Part shown: positions 27,418 through 35,424 of the stretch, piece by piece
Numbering within the stretch: position 1 is the stretch's first letter
How the letters are laid out: every line of letters starts with the position of its first letter
Assembly (NCBI RefSeq): GCF_902859765.1
Contig: NZ_CADIJV010000004.1
Coordinates: forward strand, 62,001-126,000
Origin: Achromobacter pulmonis
Lineage (GTDB): Bacteria; Pseudomonadota; Gammaproteobacteria; Burkholderiales; Burkholderiaceae_B
Length of the DNA: 64,000 nucleotides
Direction of reading: 5' to 3'
Notes under the pieces: generated by a model
The model's input: only the letters and a program-made list of their open reading frames with translations
What the model was told of the DNA's origin: nothing
The model's database searches: none
Made by a program: the position numbers and the translations under genes

Positions 27418-27755
27418 GTTTCAACGTGATGGAGTGCGCGCAATGCGGGCACCGGGTCTACCCGGCGCGGCTGTGGTGCCAGGCTTGCGGGCACGATGGC
27501 GCACACGCGGTGGCGCTGGAGGAGGCCGAGCTGCTGGCGTGGACGCAAGTGCCCGGCAAGGCGGGCGAGAGCGGTAGCGTCTTTGCCACCGTCAATGCGT
27601 TGCCGCGCGGGCCGCTGCTGGTGGTGCGCTTGCCTGAGGCGCCGCGGCAGGGAGCGGGGCAACGCCTGCGCCTGCTCGCACACACTTGGCAAGGGGTGAC
27701 GCTGCCCTGGGCGCAAGCGCCGTCCGACGGGGAAGGCGTCCCGGGCAAGCACTGA
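27414..27755 (+). CDS. Zn-ribbon / OB-fold (DUF35) protein partner of the thiolase
   Basis: A 113-residue protein with an N-terminal zinc ribbon (CAQCG ... CQACG, two CxxC pairs) and an OB-fold core (LLAWTQVPGKAGESGSVFATV, GPLLVVRLPEAP). DUF35 proteins dock on thiolases and may bind acyl-CoA. The ATG overlaps the thiolase stop (ATGA), which argues for a stoichiometric complex. Last gene of the four-gene unit. Confidence 0.85.
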   Translation: MSFNVMECAQCGHRVYPARLWCQACGHDGAHAVALEEAELLAWTQVPGKAGESGSVFATVNALPRGPLLVVRLPEAPRQGAGQRLRLLAHTWQGVTLPWAQAPSDGEGVPGKH

Positions 27756-27806
27756 CGATTCGGCGTGACTGCGCGGGGACTGTCCTGAGCATGTCGGCGG
27801 CGCCAG

Positions 27807-28631
27807 TTACTGCCTGGCGCCGGCCGTCCGGATCGATTGCAACCGTTGCGCCAGCGTGGCGCTCGACAACTCGCCGACGCGTATGTCCAGCAATCGGCCC
27901 TGCGCATCCAGGAACAACGTCGCCGGCAGGCCGCGATTGCTCACCTGGCGCGAGGCCTCGCCGGCCGGGTCGAGCAAGGCGTTGGCCAGCGACGGCGCGT
28001 GCGCGCCCAGGTATTGGCGAACGGTGGCCGCCGCCTCGCCCTGGTTGAGAAAGACGAAATGGATGTCGGGATGGGCCGCTTGCGCCTGCTCGAAGGCCGG
28101 CATCTCGCGGCGGCACGGCGGGCACCAACTGGCCCACAGGTTCACGACCATGGGCTTGCCATGGAAGGCGCCGAGCGTGGCGGGCGCGCCATCGAGCCGC
28201 TGCAGCGACAAGCCGGCCAAGTGGGGTTGCGATGGAGGAGGCCCCGCCAGCAGCCGGCCGCCTCCCAGCCAGACGGCCGTTGCCAGCGCCAGCGCGGCCG
28301 CCAGGGCGCGGCGCGGCGCGCGGTCACGCAACAGCGCGTAGAGGCCGTAGGCGAGCGCCGCGGCCAAACCGGCGGCGCCGGTCCAGCCGCCATCGCGCAG
28401 GTCCAGGATCTTAATGGGATCCTGCGCGAAGTGATCGCGGTATTGCCACACGAATGCCAGGCGCGCTGCCAGCAGGCCCAGCAGCAGGCAGCGCCACAGC
28501 TCGCGGCTGGCGGCTTCGGCGCGGGCGCCGGCCAGCAGCCGGCCGGCGATCAGGCCGATGGCGATGGCGGCCGCCAGCAGCGCGAGTTCGATCGGAAACA
28601 CCAGGGGGCCGAGACGCAGGGCGGGGGTCAT
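27807..28631 (-). CDS. membrane protein fused to a TlpA-like thioredoxin domain
   Basis: A 274-residue fusion. Residues 1-130 hold several hydrophobic helices; the first (RLGPLVFPIELALLAAAIAI) resembles the N terminus of prolipoprotein diacylglyceryl transferase, but that enzyme's catalytic region is not evident. Residues 145-274 form a TlpA/ResA thioredoxin fold with the redox pair WCPPC in VVNLWASWCPPCRREM and the cis-Pro loop RGLPATLFLD. It should act as a membrane-tethered periplasmic thiol reductase or oxidase. The start at 28631 marks the beginning of the hydrophobic region. Confidence 0.82.
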   Translation of the reverse strand: MTPALRLGPLVFPIELALLAAAIAIGLIAGRLLAGARAEAASRELWRCLLLGLLAARLAFVWQYRDHFAQDPIKILDLRDGGWTGAAGLAAALAYGLYALLRDRAPRRALAAALALATAVWLGGGRLLAGPPPSQPHLAGLSLQRLDGAPATLGAFHGKPMVVNLWASWCPPCRREMPAFEQAQAAHPDIHFVFLNQGEAAATVRQYLGAHAPSLANALLDPAGEASRQVSNRGLPATLFLDAQGRLLDIRVGELSSATLAQRLQSIRTAGARQ

Positions 28632-28973
28632 ACGGCGCGCTCCCGGCGCGTGGCCGCGCCAGGGCGGCCGGTGTTGTGAAATTCCATGGCATGGGACCCG
28701 TCGGGGGGAAGGGCCAAGCCTAGCATGGCGCCGCGCGGTGCCTGGACGGCCTTCGGTGTCGCCAGAGGCCCGAATTGAAACCGCTGCCTGCGCGCTGACC
28801 GGCTGAGCCTGACGCCGATGGCCGGTTGCCGCCTGCCGCGCCTGCGCACCCGGCCGGTCCGATGCAGGGCACGCTGAAACACATATTTCCAGGGGCGTTA
28901 AAATGGCCGGCTCGCGGCTTTCGTCGAGCCCTCCGGCCATCTTCATTCCGGCGCCCCGCGCCCTCGATAAAAC
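28632..28973. other. 342-bp divergent intergenic region
   Basis: No coding region is supported. It must hold the promoters of the TlpA fusion (leftward) and the amino-acid transporter (rightward). A TAAAAT -10-like hexamer at 28899-28904, with CTGAAA 19 bp before it, would start transcription about 63 bp before the lipoprotein gene. No repeat or operator stands out. Confidence 0.35.
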
Positions 28974-29765
28974 ATGAAAAAACTGACTGCTGTTCTTCTC
29001 GTGTCCGCCACCACGATGCTGACCGCCTGCGGCCCGTCCGACAATGCGCCGGCCCCCAACGCGCAGGCGCCCGCCGCTGCCCGCAAGGTCGTGGTCGGCC
29101 TGGACGACAACTTCCCGCCCATGGGGTTCCGCGATGCCAGCAACCAGATCGTCGGCTTCGACATCGACATGGCCAAGGAAGCCAGCAAGCGCCTGGGCCT
29201 GGAGGTCGAATTCAAGCCGATCGACTGGAGCGCCAAGGAAGCCGAACTGAACGGCAAGCGCGTCGACGTGCTGTGGAACGGCCTGACCATCACGGAAGAG
29301 CGCAAGAAGAACATCAGCTTCACCGCGCCCTACATGGCCAATCACCAGATCATCATCGTCGGCAATGCTTCGCCGGTGAAGACCAAGGCCGACCTGGCCG
29401 GCAAGGTGGTCGGCGCCCAGGACGGCAGCAGTGCCACCGACGCCATCGCCAAGGACCCGGTCGCCGGCAGCATCAAGGAAGTCAAGAAGTTCGGCGACAA
29501 CGTCACCGCGCTGATGGACCTGGCCGCCGGCCGCCTGGACGCCATCGTGGTCGACGAAGTGGTGGGCCGCTACCTGATCAGCAAGCGCGCCGGCGAATAC
29601 CGTGTGCTGGACGAGAACTTCGGCACCGAAGACTACGGCGTGGGCGTGCGCAAGGACGACACCGAGCTGCTGGCCAAGCTCGACAAGACGCTGGATGCCA
29701 TGAAGCAGGACGGCACCGCCGGCCGCATCGCCACCCAGTGGTTCGGCGCCAACATCATCAAGTAA
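28974..29765 (+). CDS. amino-acid ABC transporter substrate-binding lipoprotein
   Basis: A 263-residue family-3 (polar amino acid) binding protein. The N terminus is a lipoprotein signal (MKKLTAVLLVSATTMLTACG; lipobox LTAC, Cys19), a linker rich in Ala/Pro/Asn, then VVVGLDDNFPPMGFRDASNQIVGFDIDMAKE, typical of HisJ/GlnH. The domain around DVLWNGLTITEERKK resembles cystine or glutamine-type binding proteins; the substrate is not certain. It is followed by a terminator before the permease gene. Confidence 0.92.
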   Translation: MKKLTAVLLVSATTMLTACGPSDNAPAPNAQAPAAARKVVVGLDDNFPPMGFRDASNQIVGFDIDMAKEASKRLGLEVEFKPIDWSAKEAELNGKRVDVLWNGLTITEERKKNISFTAPYMANHQIIIVGNASPVKTKADLAGKVVGAQDGSSATDAIAKDPVAGSIKEVKKFGDNVTALMDLAAGRLDAIVVDEVVGRYLISKRAGEYRVLDENFGTEDYGVGVRKDDTELLAKLDKTLDAMKQDGTAGRIATQWFGANIIK

Positions 29766-29774
29766 CATCCCGGG

Positions 29775-29809
29775 AAATGCCCGGACCGCCGCGCGGTCCG
29801 GGCATTTTT
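29775..29809 (+). terminator. perfect 15-bp intra-operon terminator
   Basis: AAATGCCCGGACCGC (29775-29789) and its exact complement (29793-29807) enclose a 3-nt loop, with the stem running into five Ts. It lies 10 bp after the binding-protein stop and 73 bp before the permease start, so it probably allows partial read-through and keeps the binding protein in excess. Confidence 0.85.
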
Positions 29810-29882
29810 CAGTCCGGCGGGCCGGCCGCGCCGGCATTTCCGCCCCTGAACCACCCCGCCGGCTAGGCGCTCATCCCTCCGC

Positions 29883-30536
29883 ATGGACTACGTACTCTCC
29901 CTTCTGGGGCCCATGGCGCAAGGCGCGAAAGTGACCTTGACGCTGTTCTTCATCACGCTGGCGCTGGCCGTGCCGCTGGGCCTGGTGCTGGCGCTGCTGC
30001 GGATCTCCAAATGGGGTTTCGTCAGCCAGCTGGTCAACGGCTATATCTGGCTGATGCGCGGCACGCCGCTGATGCTGCAGATGCTGTTTATCTACTTCGC
30101 GCTGCCGTTCGTGCCGGTGGTGGGCGTGCGCCTGCCCGATTTCCCGGCGGCGGTGGTGGCGTTCGCGCTGAACTACGCGGCGTATTTCGCCGAGATCTTC
30201 CGCGCCGGCATCCAGGCGGTGGATCGCGGCCAGTACGAGGGCAGCAAGGTGCTGGGCATGACCTACCTGCAGACGCTGCGCCGCATCGTGCTGCCGCAGA
30301 TGGTGCAGCGGGTGCTGCCGCCCATGAGCAACGAGACCATCACCCTGGTCAAGGACACCTCCCTGATCTACGTGCTGGCGCTCAACGACATCCTGCGCAC
30401 CGCGCGCGGCATCGTGCAGCGCGATTTCACGACCACGCCGTTCCTGGTCGCGGCCGCCTTCTATCTCATCATGACGCTGGTATTGACGTGGTTCTTCCAG
30501 CGTATGGAAAAGCGCTATGCCAAATACGACCAGTAA
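29883..30536 (+). CDS. polar amino-acid ABC transporter permease
   Basis: A 217-residue HisM/GlnP-type permease: GAKVTLTLFFITLALAVPLG start, RGTPLMLQMLFIYF, the ALNYAAYFAEIFRAGIQAVDRGQYEG segment containing the EAA-type coupling helix, and VLPQMVQRVLPPMSNETI. A single permease probably works as a homodimer. It overlaps the ATPase gene by 20 bases if that gene starts at 30517. Confidence 0.93.
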   Translation: MDYVLSLLGPMAQGAKVTLTLFFITLALAVPLGLVLALLRISKWGFVSQLVNGYIWLMRGTPLMLQMLFIYFALPFVPVVGVRLPDFPAAVVAFALNYAAYFAEIFRAGIQAVDRGQYEGSKVLGMTYLQTLRRIVLPQMVQRVLPPMSNETITLVKDTSLIYVLALNDILRTARGIVQRDFTTTPFLVAAAFYLIMTLVLTWFFQRMEKRYAKYDQ

Positions 30537-31314
30537 TCCGTCCAACGGCGGTCGCGGCACCATGATCTCGGCGCGCGGCATCGTCAAGTCGTTCGGCGCC
30601 AACCGGGTGCTGGACCAGGTCTCGCTGGAACTGGGCAAGGGCGAGGTGGTGGCGGTGATCGGGCCGTCGGGCTCGGGCAAGAGCACCTTCCTGCGCTGCC
30701 TGAACCATCTGGAAACCATCGACGACGGCACCATCGAGATCGAGGGCGAAGCCCTGGCCACGGCGGTGCCGGGCGGCCAGAGCCGCTACGCCAGCGATGC
30801 CGAGGTGCGTCGCATCTGCCGCAAGATGGGCATGGTGTTCCAGTCGTTCAACCTGTTCCCGCACATGACGGTGCTGCAGAACATCATCGAAGCGCCCATG
30901 ATCGTCAAGGGCATGCCGCGCGCGGCCATCGTGCCCAAGGCCGAGGAACTGCTGCGCAAGGTCGGCCTGCTGAACAAGCGCGACAACTATCCGACCCGCC
31001 TGTCGGGTGGCCAGAAGCAGCGCGTGGCCATCGCCCGCGCGCTGGCGATGGAGCCGGACATCATGCTGTTCGACGAACCGACCTCGGCGCTCGATCCCGA
31101 GCTGACGGGCGAGGTGCTGCGCACCATGCGCCAGCTGGCCGACGAGCACATGACCATGCTGGTGGTGACCCACGAAATGGGCTTTGCCCGTGAAGTGGCG
31201 CACCGCGTCATCTTCATGGACGAGGGCCGCATCGTCGAAGAGGCGCCGTCGGCCGAGTTCTTCCGCGCGCCGCGGCATCCGCGCAGCCGCGAATTCCTGG
31301 CGCACATGCTGTAG
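30517..31314 (+). CDS. polar amino-acid ABC transporter ATP-binding protein (GlnQ-like)
   Basis: A 265-residue ATPase: Walker A GPSGSGKST, Q-loop MVFQSFNLFPHMTVLQN, signature RLSGGQKQRVAIARAL, Walker B IMLFDEPTSALDPEL, switch His in VVTHEMGFA. The insert near residues 80-100 (TAVPGGQSRYASDAEVRRI) is slightly longer than in GlnQ, as in HisP-like members. The start is either 30517 (overlapping the permease) or 30562 at MISARGIVKSFG. Confidence 0.94.
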   Translation: MPNTTSNPSNGGRGTMISARGIVKSFGANRVLDQVSLELGKGEVVAVIGPSGSGKSTFLRCLNHLETIDDGTIEIEGEALATAVPGGQSRYASDAEVRRICRKMGMVFQSFNLFPHMTVLQNIIEAPMIVKGMPRAAIVPKAEELLRKVGLLNKRDNYPTRLSGGQKQRVAIARALAMEPDIMLFDEPTSALDPELTGEVLRTMRQLADEHMTMLVVTHEMGFAREVAHRVIFMDEGRIVEEAPSAEFFRAPRHPRSREFLAHML

Positions 31315-31321
31315 CAAGCGG

Positions 31322-31345
31322 CAACGGCGCCGGTTCCCGCCGTTG
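31322..31345. terminator. hairpin between convergent ABC operons
   Basis: CAACGGCG and CGCCGTTG form a perfect 8-bp stem around an 8-nt loop in the 60-bp gap between the converging amino-acid ATPase and siderophore ATPase genes. No U tract is present. Confidence 0.45.
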
Positions 31346-31374
31346 GCGCGCGCCCGTGGCCGCCGAGCCCCGGC

Positions 31375-32199
31375 TCAGCCCTGGCCGCGCCGGGGCACGA
31401 TCATCGGGCTGCCGGTCTCAGGATCGGGCAGCACCCGGCAGTCCAGGTCGAACACCTGCCGCATCGCGGCCTCCGTCACCACCTGGTGTACTTCGCCCTG
31501 CGCCGCGATGGCGCCGGCGCGCATCATGACGACGTGGCCGGCATAGCGGAACGCCAGATTCAGGTCGTGCAGCACCACCACCAGCGTGCGCCCGGCGCGG
31601 TGCAGGCGCGCGCACAGTTCCAGCAGGTCGATCTGGTGGCGGATGTCCAGGAAGGTGGTGGGCTCGTCCAGCAGCATGATGCCGGCGTCCTGCGCCAGCA
31701 CCAGCGCCAGCCAGGCGCGCTGGCGCTGGCCGCCGGACAGTGTGTGAACCGGATGGTCCGCCAGCGCCGCCAGATCGGTGTCGGCCAGCGCCGCGTCGAC
31801 CGCTTGGGCGTCGGCCGGCGACCATTGCCGCAGCAGGGTCTGGTGCGGATAGCGGCCGCGCGCTACCAGGTCGCGCACCGTGATCATTTCCGGCGCCAAC
31901 GGGTTCTGCGGCAGATAGGCCAGATGCCGCGCCACCGCTTTGCGCCGCAGGCTCGCCAGGTTGGCGCCGTGCAGCAGCGCCAGGCCCTGGGTGGGCGCCA
32001 GCGCGCCGCCCAGCACCCGCAGCAACGTGGACTTGCCGCAGCCATTGGGACCGACCACCGCCGTGAACGCGCCCGGGGCGACCGCCAGCGACAGATCCTG
32101 CAGCACGGCCGTGCCGCCATAGGACAGGCAGACCTGCCGCAGTTGCAGGGCCGGCTCGCGGTCGGCCGTAGCGTTCTTCAGGTTGCAGTCTTGCGCCAT
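31375..32199 (-). CDS. iron-siderophore ABC transporter ATP-binding protein (FecE/FhuC-like)
   Basis: A 274-residue ATPase: Walker A GPNGCGKST (typical of FecE/FhuC), YLPQNPLAPEMITVRDLVARGRYPHQ, signature LSGGQRQRAWLALVLAQ, Walker B IMLLDEPTTFLDIRHQ, switch His in VVVLHDLNLAFRY. These motifs are diagnostic for ferric-siderophore/cobalamin importers. Its ATG lies 22 bases inside the end of the upstream permease gene. Last gene of the minus-strand iron locus. Confidence 0.95.
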   Translation of the reverse strand: MAQDCNLKNATADREPALQLRQVCLSYGGTAVLQDLSLAVAPGAFTAVVGPNGCGKSTLLRVLGGALAPTQGLALLHGANLASLRRKAVARHLAYLPQNPLAPEMITVRDLVARGRYPHQTLLRQWSPADAQAVDAALADTDLAALADHPVHTLSGGQRQRAWLALVLAQDAGIMLLDEPTTFLDIRHQIDLLELCARLHRAGRTLVVVLHDLNLAFRYAGHVVMMRAGAIAAQGEVHQVVTEAAMRQVFDLDCRVLPDPETGSPMIVPRRGQG

Positions 32200-33236
32200 T
32201 CGAGTACCAACAGGAAAGCGAGATAAAGGCCGCCGATGCCGGCGCTCAGGACGCCCACGGGCAGGCCGTTGGGGCCGGCCGCGCGGGCCAGCAGGTCGGC
32301 CGCCGCCAGCAGCACGGCGCCGGTCATGGCCGCCAGTAGCGGCTGCGGACCGCTGGCACGCACGCAGCGCCGGGCGATCTGCGGCGCCGACAGGGCGATG
32401 AAGGCGATTGGGCCGGCCACCGTGACGGCGGCCGCGGCCGCCAGTACCGCCACCAACGTCGCGGCCAGCCGGCTGCGCGCGGGCGCGGCGCCAAGCGCCT
32501 GGGCCAGGTCGTCGCCCATTTCCAGCAGACGCAACCGCGCGCACAGCGCCAGCCCGAGCGGCAGCAAGATCGCGCAGGCCGCGCCGATCAGGGCCACGTC
32601 GGTCCAGGTCTTGCCGGCCAGGCTGCCGTTGAGCCAGGCGGCGGCCAGGTAGGCCTGTTCGCGCCGCAGGTTGGACAGGCCATACTGCACGAAGGCAAAG
32701 GCAATCGCGCCCACCGCGATGCCCGCGATCACCATGCGCTGGGGCGCGGCAAAGCCGGCGCCGGAGCCGAACCAGACGCCGGCCGTGGCCAGCAGTGCGC
32801 CCGCCGCCGCTCCCCAGGCCACCGGCATCAGTCCGGGCCAGACCATGGCCACCGCCACCGCACCCGCCGACGCGCCAGCCGTCAGGCCGATGACGTCGGG
32901 ACTGCCCAGGGGATTGCGGGTAAGGCTCTGGAACAGCGCGCCCGACAGGCCCAGCGCGGCCCCGGCGCCCAAGGCTGCGAGCACGCGCGGCAGGCGCACC
33001 GTAAATATCAGCCATTGCGCCACCGCGCCGCCGGTTCCCTGCAGGGTCTGCCACAGCGCGCCCCAGGACAGGCCGGGGTGGCCGACCCGCAAGGCCGCGA
33101 CGACCAGGGCGCAGGCCAGCGCCAGCAGCAGCGCTGCATAGGCCAGCGCGCGCGGCGCCACGGGCCAGGCCAGCCAGTTGCCGGCGCGCAGCAGGCCTGC
33201 GGGCCCTGGAGCGCAAAGAGGCGCGCCGCGATTCAT
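32178..33236 (-). CDS. iron-siderophore ABC transporter permease (FecD/FepG-like)
   Basis: A 352-residue permease of the FecCD family with about nine membrane helices. The conserved stretches are RLPRVLAALGAGAALGLSG, LFQSLTRNPLGSPDVIGLTAGA, and the coupling region VAGPIAFIALSAPQIARRCVR, followed by PVGVLSAGIGGLYLAFLL. It should form the inner-membrane pore with the product of the next-upstream gene. Four-base overlap (ATGA) with that gene. Confidence 0.94.
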   Translation of the reverse strand: MNRGAPLCAPGPAGLLRAGNWLAWPVAPRALAYAALLLALACALVVAALRVGHPGLSWGALWQTLQGTGGAVAQWLIFTVRLPRVLAALGAGAALGLSGALFQSLTRNPLGSPDVIGLTAGASAGAVAVAMVWPGLMPVAWGAAAGALLATAGVWFGSGAGFAAPQRMVIAGIAVGAIAFAFVQYGLSNLRREQAYLAAAWLNGSLAGKTWTDVALIGAACAILLPLGLALCARLRLLEMGDDLAQALGAAPARSRLAATLVAVLAAAAAVTVAGPIAFIALSAPQIARRCVRASGPQPLLAAMTGAVLLAAADLLARAAGPNGLPVGVLSAGIGGLYLAFLLVLEWRKTAT

Positions 33237-34270
33237 GCCAGGCTCCGCGACCGGCGGCGTAACGCAGCCAGCAGGAAGGGCGCGCCGATGAAGGCCACCA
33301 CCACGCCCGTGAGGAGTTCCGCCGGCGCCCGCAGCAGCCGCGCCAGGATGTCGGCGATCAACATCAGCAGCGGGCCGAGCACCACACAATAGGCCAGCAG
33401 CCAGCGCAGATCGGGGCCGGCGTAGCGGCGGGCAATGTGGGGCACGGCCAGGCCCACGAACGCGATCGGACCCGCGGCGGCGGTGGCGGCCGCGGCCAGA
33501 ACCGCCACGCACAGCAGGCCCAGCGCGCGATACAGGCCGGCGCGCAGGCCCAGGGCCTGCGCCAGTGTCTGGCCCAGGGCCAACAGATTGAGCGGCCGCG
33601 CCAGGGCCGCTGCCACCAGCAGAGCGGCGCCGATATAGGGTGCGGCACGTACCGCGGCATCCAGAGACTGGCCCGCCAGCGAGCCCACCGCCCAGAAACG
33701 ATAGGCATCGAAGATGTCGTCGCGCAGCAGCGCCACCGCCTGCACATAGGCGAACAGCACCGCGTTGACGGCGGCGCCGGCCAGGATCAGCCGCACCGGT
33801 TGCAGTCCGCGGCCGCCAGCCCCGATCAGGTACACGGCCGCCGCGGCCGCCAACGCGCCGGGCAGCGCGGCCCAGAACGGATGCGCCGGCAGGCCGCCCA
33901 GGACCAGCGCCGCGGTGACGATGGAGGCGGCCGCGCCGGCATTGACACCCAGCAGTCCCGGCTCGGCCAGCGGGTTGCGGGTCAGCGCCTGGATCAGTGC
34001 GCCGGCGACCGCCAGGGCCGCGCCGGTCAGCACGGCGAGCACGGTGCGCGGGATGCGTGAGGCGACCACCAGCGCGGCGTGGCTGCCGTCGGGCTGCAGC
34101 AGCACGCGCCAGACCGTGGCCGCCGACAGGCCGCGCGAGCCGAACCACAGGCTCGCCAGCGCGGCGGCGGCCAACAGCAGACAGGCGCCCAGCAGCAGCG
34201 GCGCGCGCAGGCGCGGCGTGTGGGGCCGCAGGTCTTCGGCGCCTGGCGCGAGAGGCTGGCGCGACGGCAT
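33233..34270 (-). CDS. iron-siderophore ABC transporter permease (FecC/FepD-like)
   Basis: A 345-residue FecCD-family permease: RIPRTVLAVLTGAALAVAGALIQ, LTRNPLAEPGLLGVNAGA, AGPIAFVGLAVPHIARRY and the terminal GVVVAFIGAPFLLALLR-like region. It pairs with the downstream permease as a heterodimer. The start overlaps the binding-protein stop by one base (TGATG). Confidence 0.94.
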   Translation of the reverse strand: MPSRQPLAPGAEDLRPHTPRLRAPLLLGACLLLAAAALASLWFGSRGLSAATVWRVLLQPDGSHAALVVASRIPRTVLAVLTGAALAVAGALIQALTRNPLAEPGLLGVNAGAAASIVTAALVLGGLPAHPFWAALPGALAAAAAVYLIGAGGRGLQPVRLILAGAAVNAVLFAYVQAVALLRDDIFDAYRFWAVGSLAGQSLDAAVRAAPYIGAALLVAAALARPLNLLALGQTLAQALGLRAGLYRALGLLCVAVLAAAATAAAGPIAFVGLAVPHIARRYAGPDLRWLLAYCVVLGPLLMLIADILARLLRAPAELLTGVVVAFIGAPFLLAALRRRSRSLA

Positions 34271-35385
34271 CAGGGCGCGGCTCCGCCGGCCTGGGCGTGG
34301 CGCGCCGCCCGCGCCAGTTGCGGCGCGAGTCGGTCCAGCATCCAGGCCACCGCCAGCGGCGTGCCGGAGGACGACGCCATGACCAGCGCCGGATCGCTCA
34401 ACGCCACGTAGGCGCCGCGCCGTACCGCGGCAATCGAGGCATACAGGGGCAGGGCGGCGGTACGGTCGCGCTCCTCGGGCGAGTAGAACCACGACACCAG
34501 GATGTCGGCATCGCCAAGCGCGTCGGCGTGCTCGAAGCCCAGGTAGTGGGCGAAGTGCCCGGCGCTGGGCCGCAGGCCGCGTACCGACGGCGCCAGGGTC
34601 AGGCCCATGGCCGCGAGCGTATCGACGCGCGGATCGCCGGCCACATAGGCGGCGAAGTTGCCCGACCCCAGGTCGGCGCGCACGTAGGCGAAGGTCTTGC
34701 CGGCCAGTTCGGGGTAGCGGCGCGCGGCCTGGGCCAGCGCGCCATGGATGCGGGCCTTGAGCGGCGCGGCCGCCTCGCGCTTGCCGAGCGCCGTGGCGAT
34801 CAGGTCGATCTGCGTGTCCACCGGCGTCAGGAAGGGCTGATCCGGGTAGGCCACCACCGGCACCAGCCGCGACAGTTGCGCGTAGGCCTCGGGCGTGACG
34901 CCGGAAAACGGCGCCAGCACGACGTCCGGACGCAGCGCGATGATCTTTTCGATGTCCAGTTCGGGATACACCGTGATGCGTTCGGGCAAGGGCTGGCCGG
35001 CGGCCTCGATGGCGGCTCGCACCCATGGCCAGTAATGATCCGCGTCGCCGCCCCAGTCGGCGCGGCCCACGCCCACCGGCACCACGCCCAGCGCCAGCGT
35101 CAGGTCATCGGCGCCCAGGCCGAGGGTGACGACGCGCTTGGGCGGGGCCGCGATCACGGCCTTGCCGAGCGCGCTGTCGAGCGTTACCGGAAAGCCGCTG
35201 GCCGGGGCGCCGTGGCGTGGCGCGGGGCCGGCCGGATTCGTGCTGATGGCGGCGGCAGGCGCCGGCGCGGCAGCGGACGGCGCGGGGCGGTCGCACGCCG
35301 TCAGGGTCAGGGCCACGGCCAGCGCCGCTGCGCCGAACGCGGCGCGGCGGCGCCAGGGCCGCGCGAAAAGCGGAATCAAGTGCAT
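34270..35385 (-). CDS. iron-siderophore ABC transporter substrate-binding lipoprotein (FepB/FecB-like)
   Basis: A 371-residue class-III binding protein with a lipoprotein signal (AFGAAALAVALTLTACDRP; Cys31), a proline/alanine linker, then PPKRVVTLGLGADDLTLALGV, DIEKIIALRPDVVLAPF and ALGDADILVSWFYSPEER. It should carry a ferric siderophore across the periplasm. Its location 39 bp after the fauA-like receptor, in line with the alcaligin genes, suggests ferric alcaligin as ligand; this is inferred from position. Confidence 0.92.
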   Translation of the reverse strand: MHLIPLFARPWRRRAAFGAAALAVALTLTACDRPAPSAAAPAPAAAISTNPAGPAPRHGAPASGFPVTLDSALGKAVIAAPPKRVVTLGLGADDLTLALGVVPVGVGRADWGGDADHYWPWVRAAIEAAGQPLPERITVYPELDIEKIIALRPDVVLAPFSGVTPEAYAQLSRLVPVVAYPDQPFLTPVDTQIDLIATALGKREAAAPLKARIHGALAQAARRYPELAGKTFAYVRADLGSGNFAAYVAGDPRVDTLAAMGLTLAPSVRGLRPSAGHFAHYLGFEHADALGDADILVSWFYSPEERDRTAALPLYASIAAVRRGAYVALSDPALVMASSSGTPLAVAWMLDRLAPQLARAARHAQAGGAAP

Positions 35386-35424
35386 CGTGCCGGGAATCTC
35401 CTTTCTGCGAGACGTGCCGTGGGT

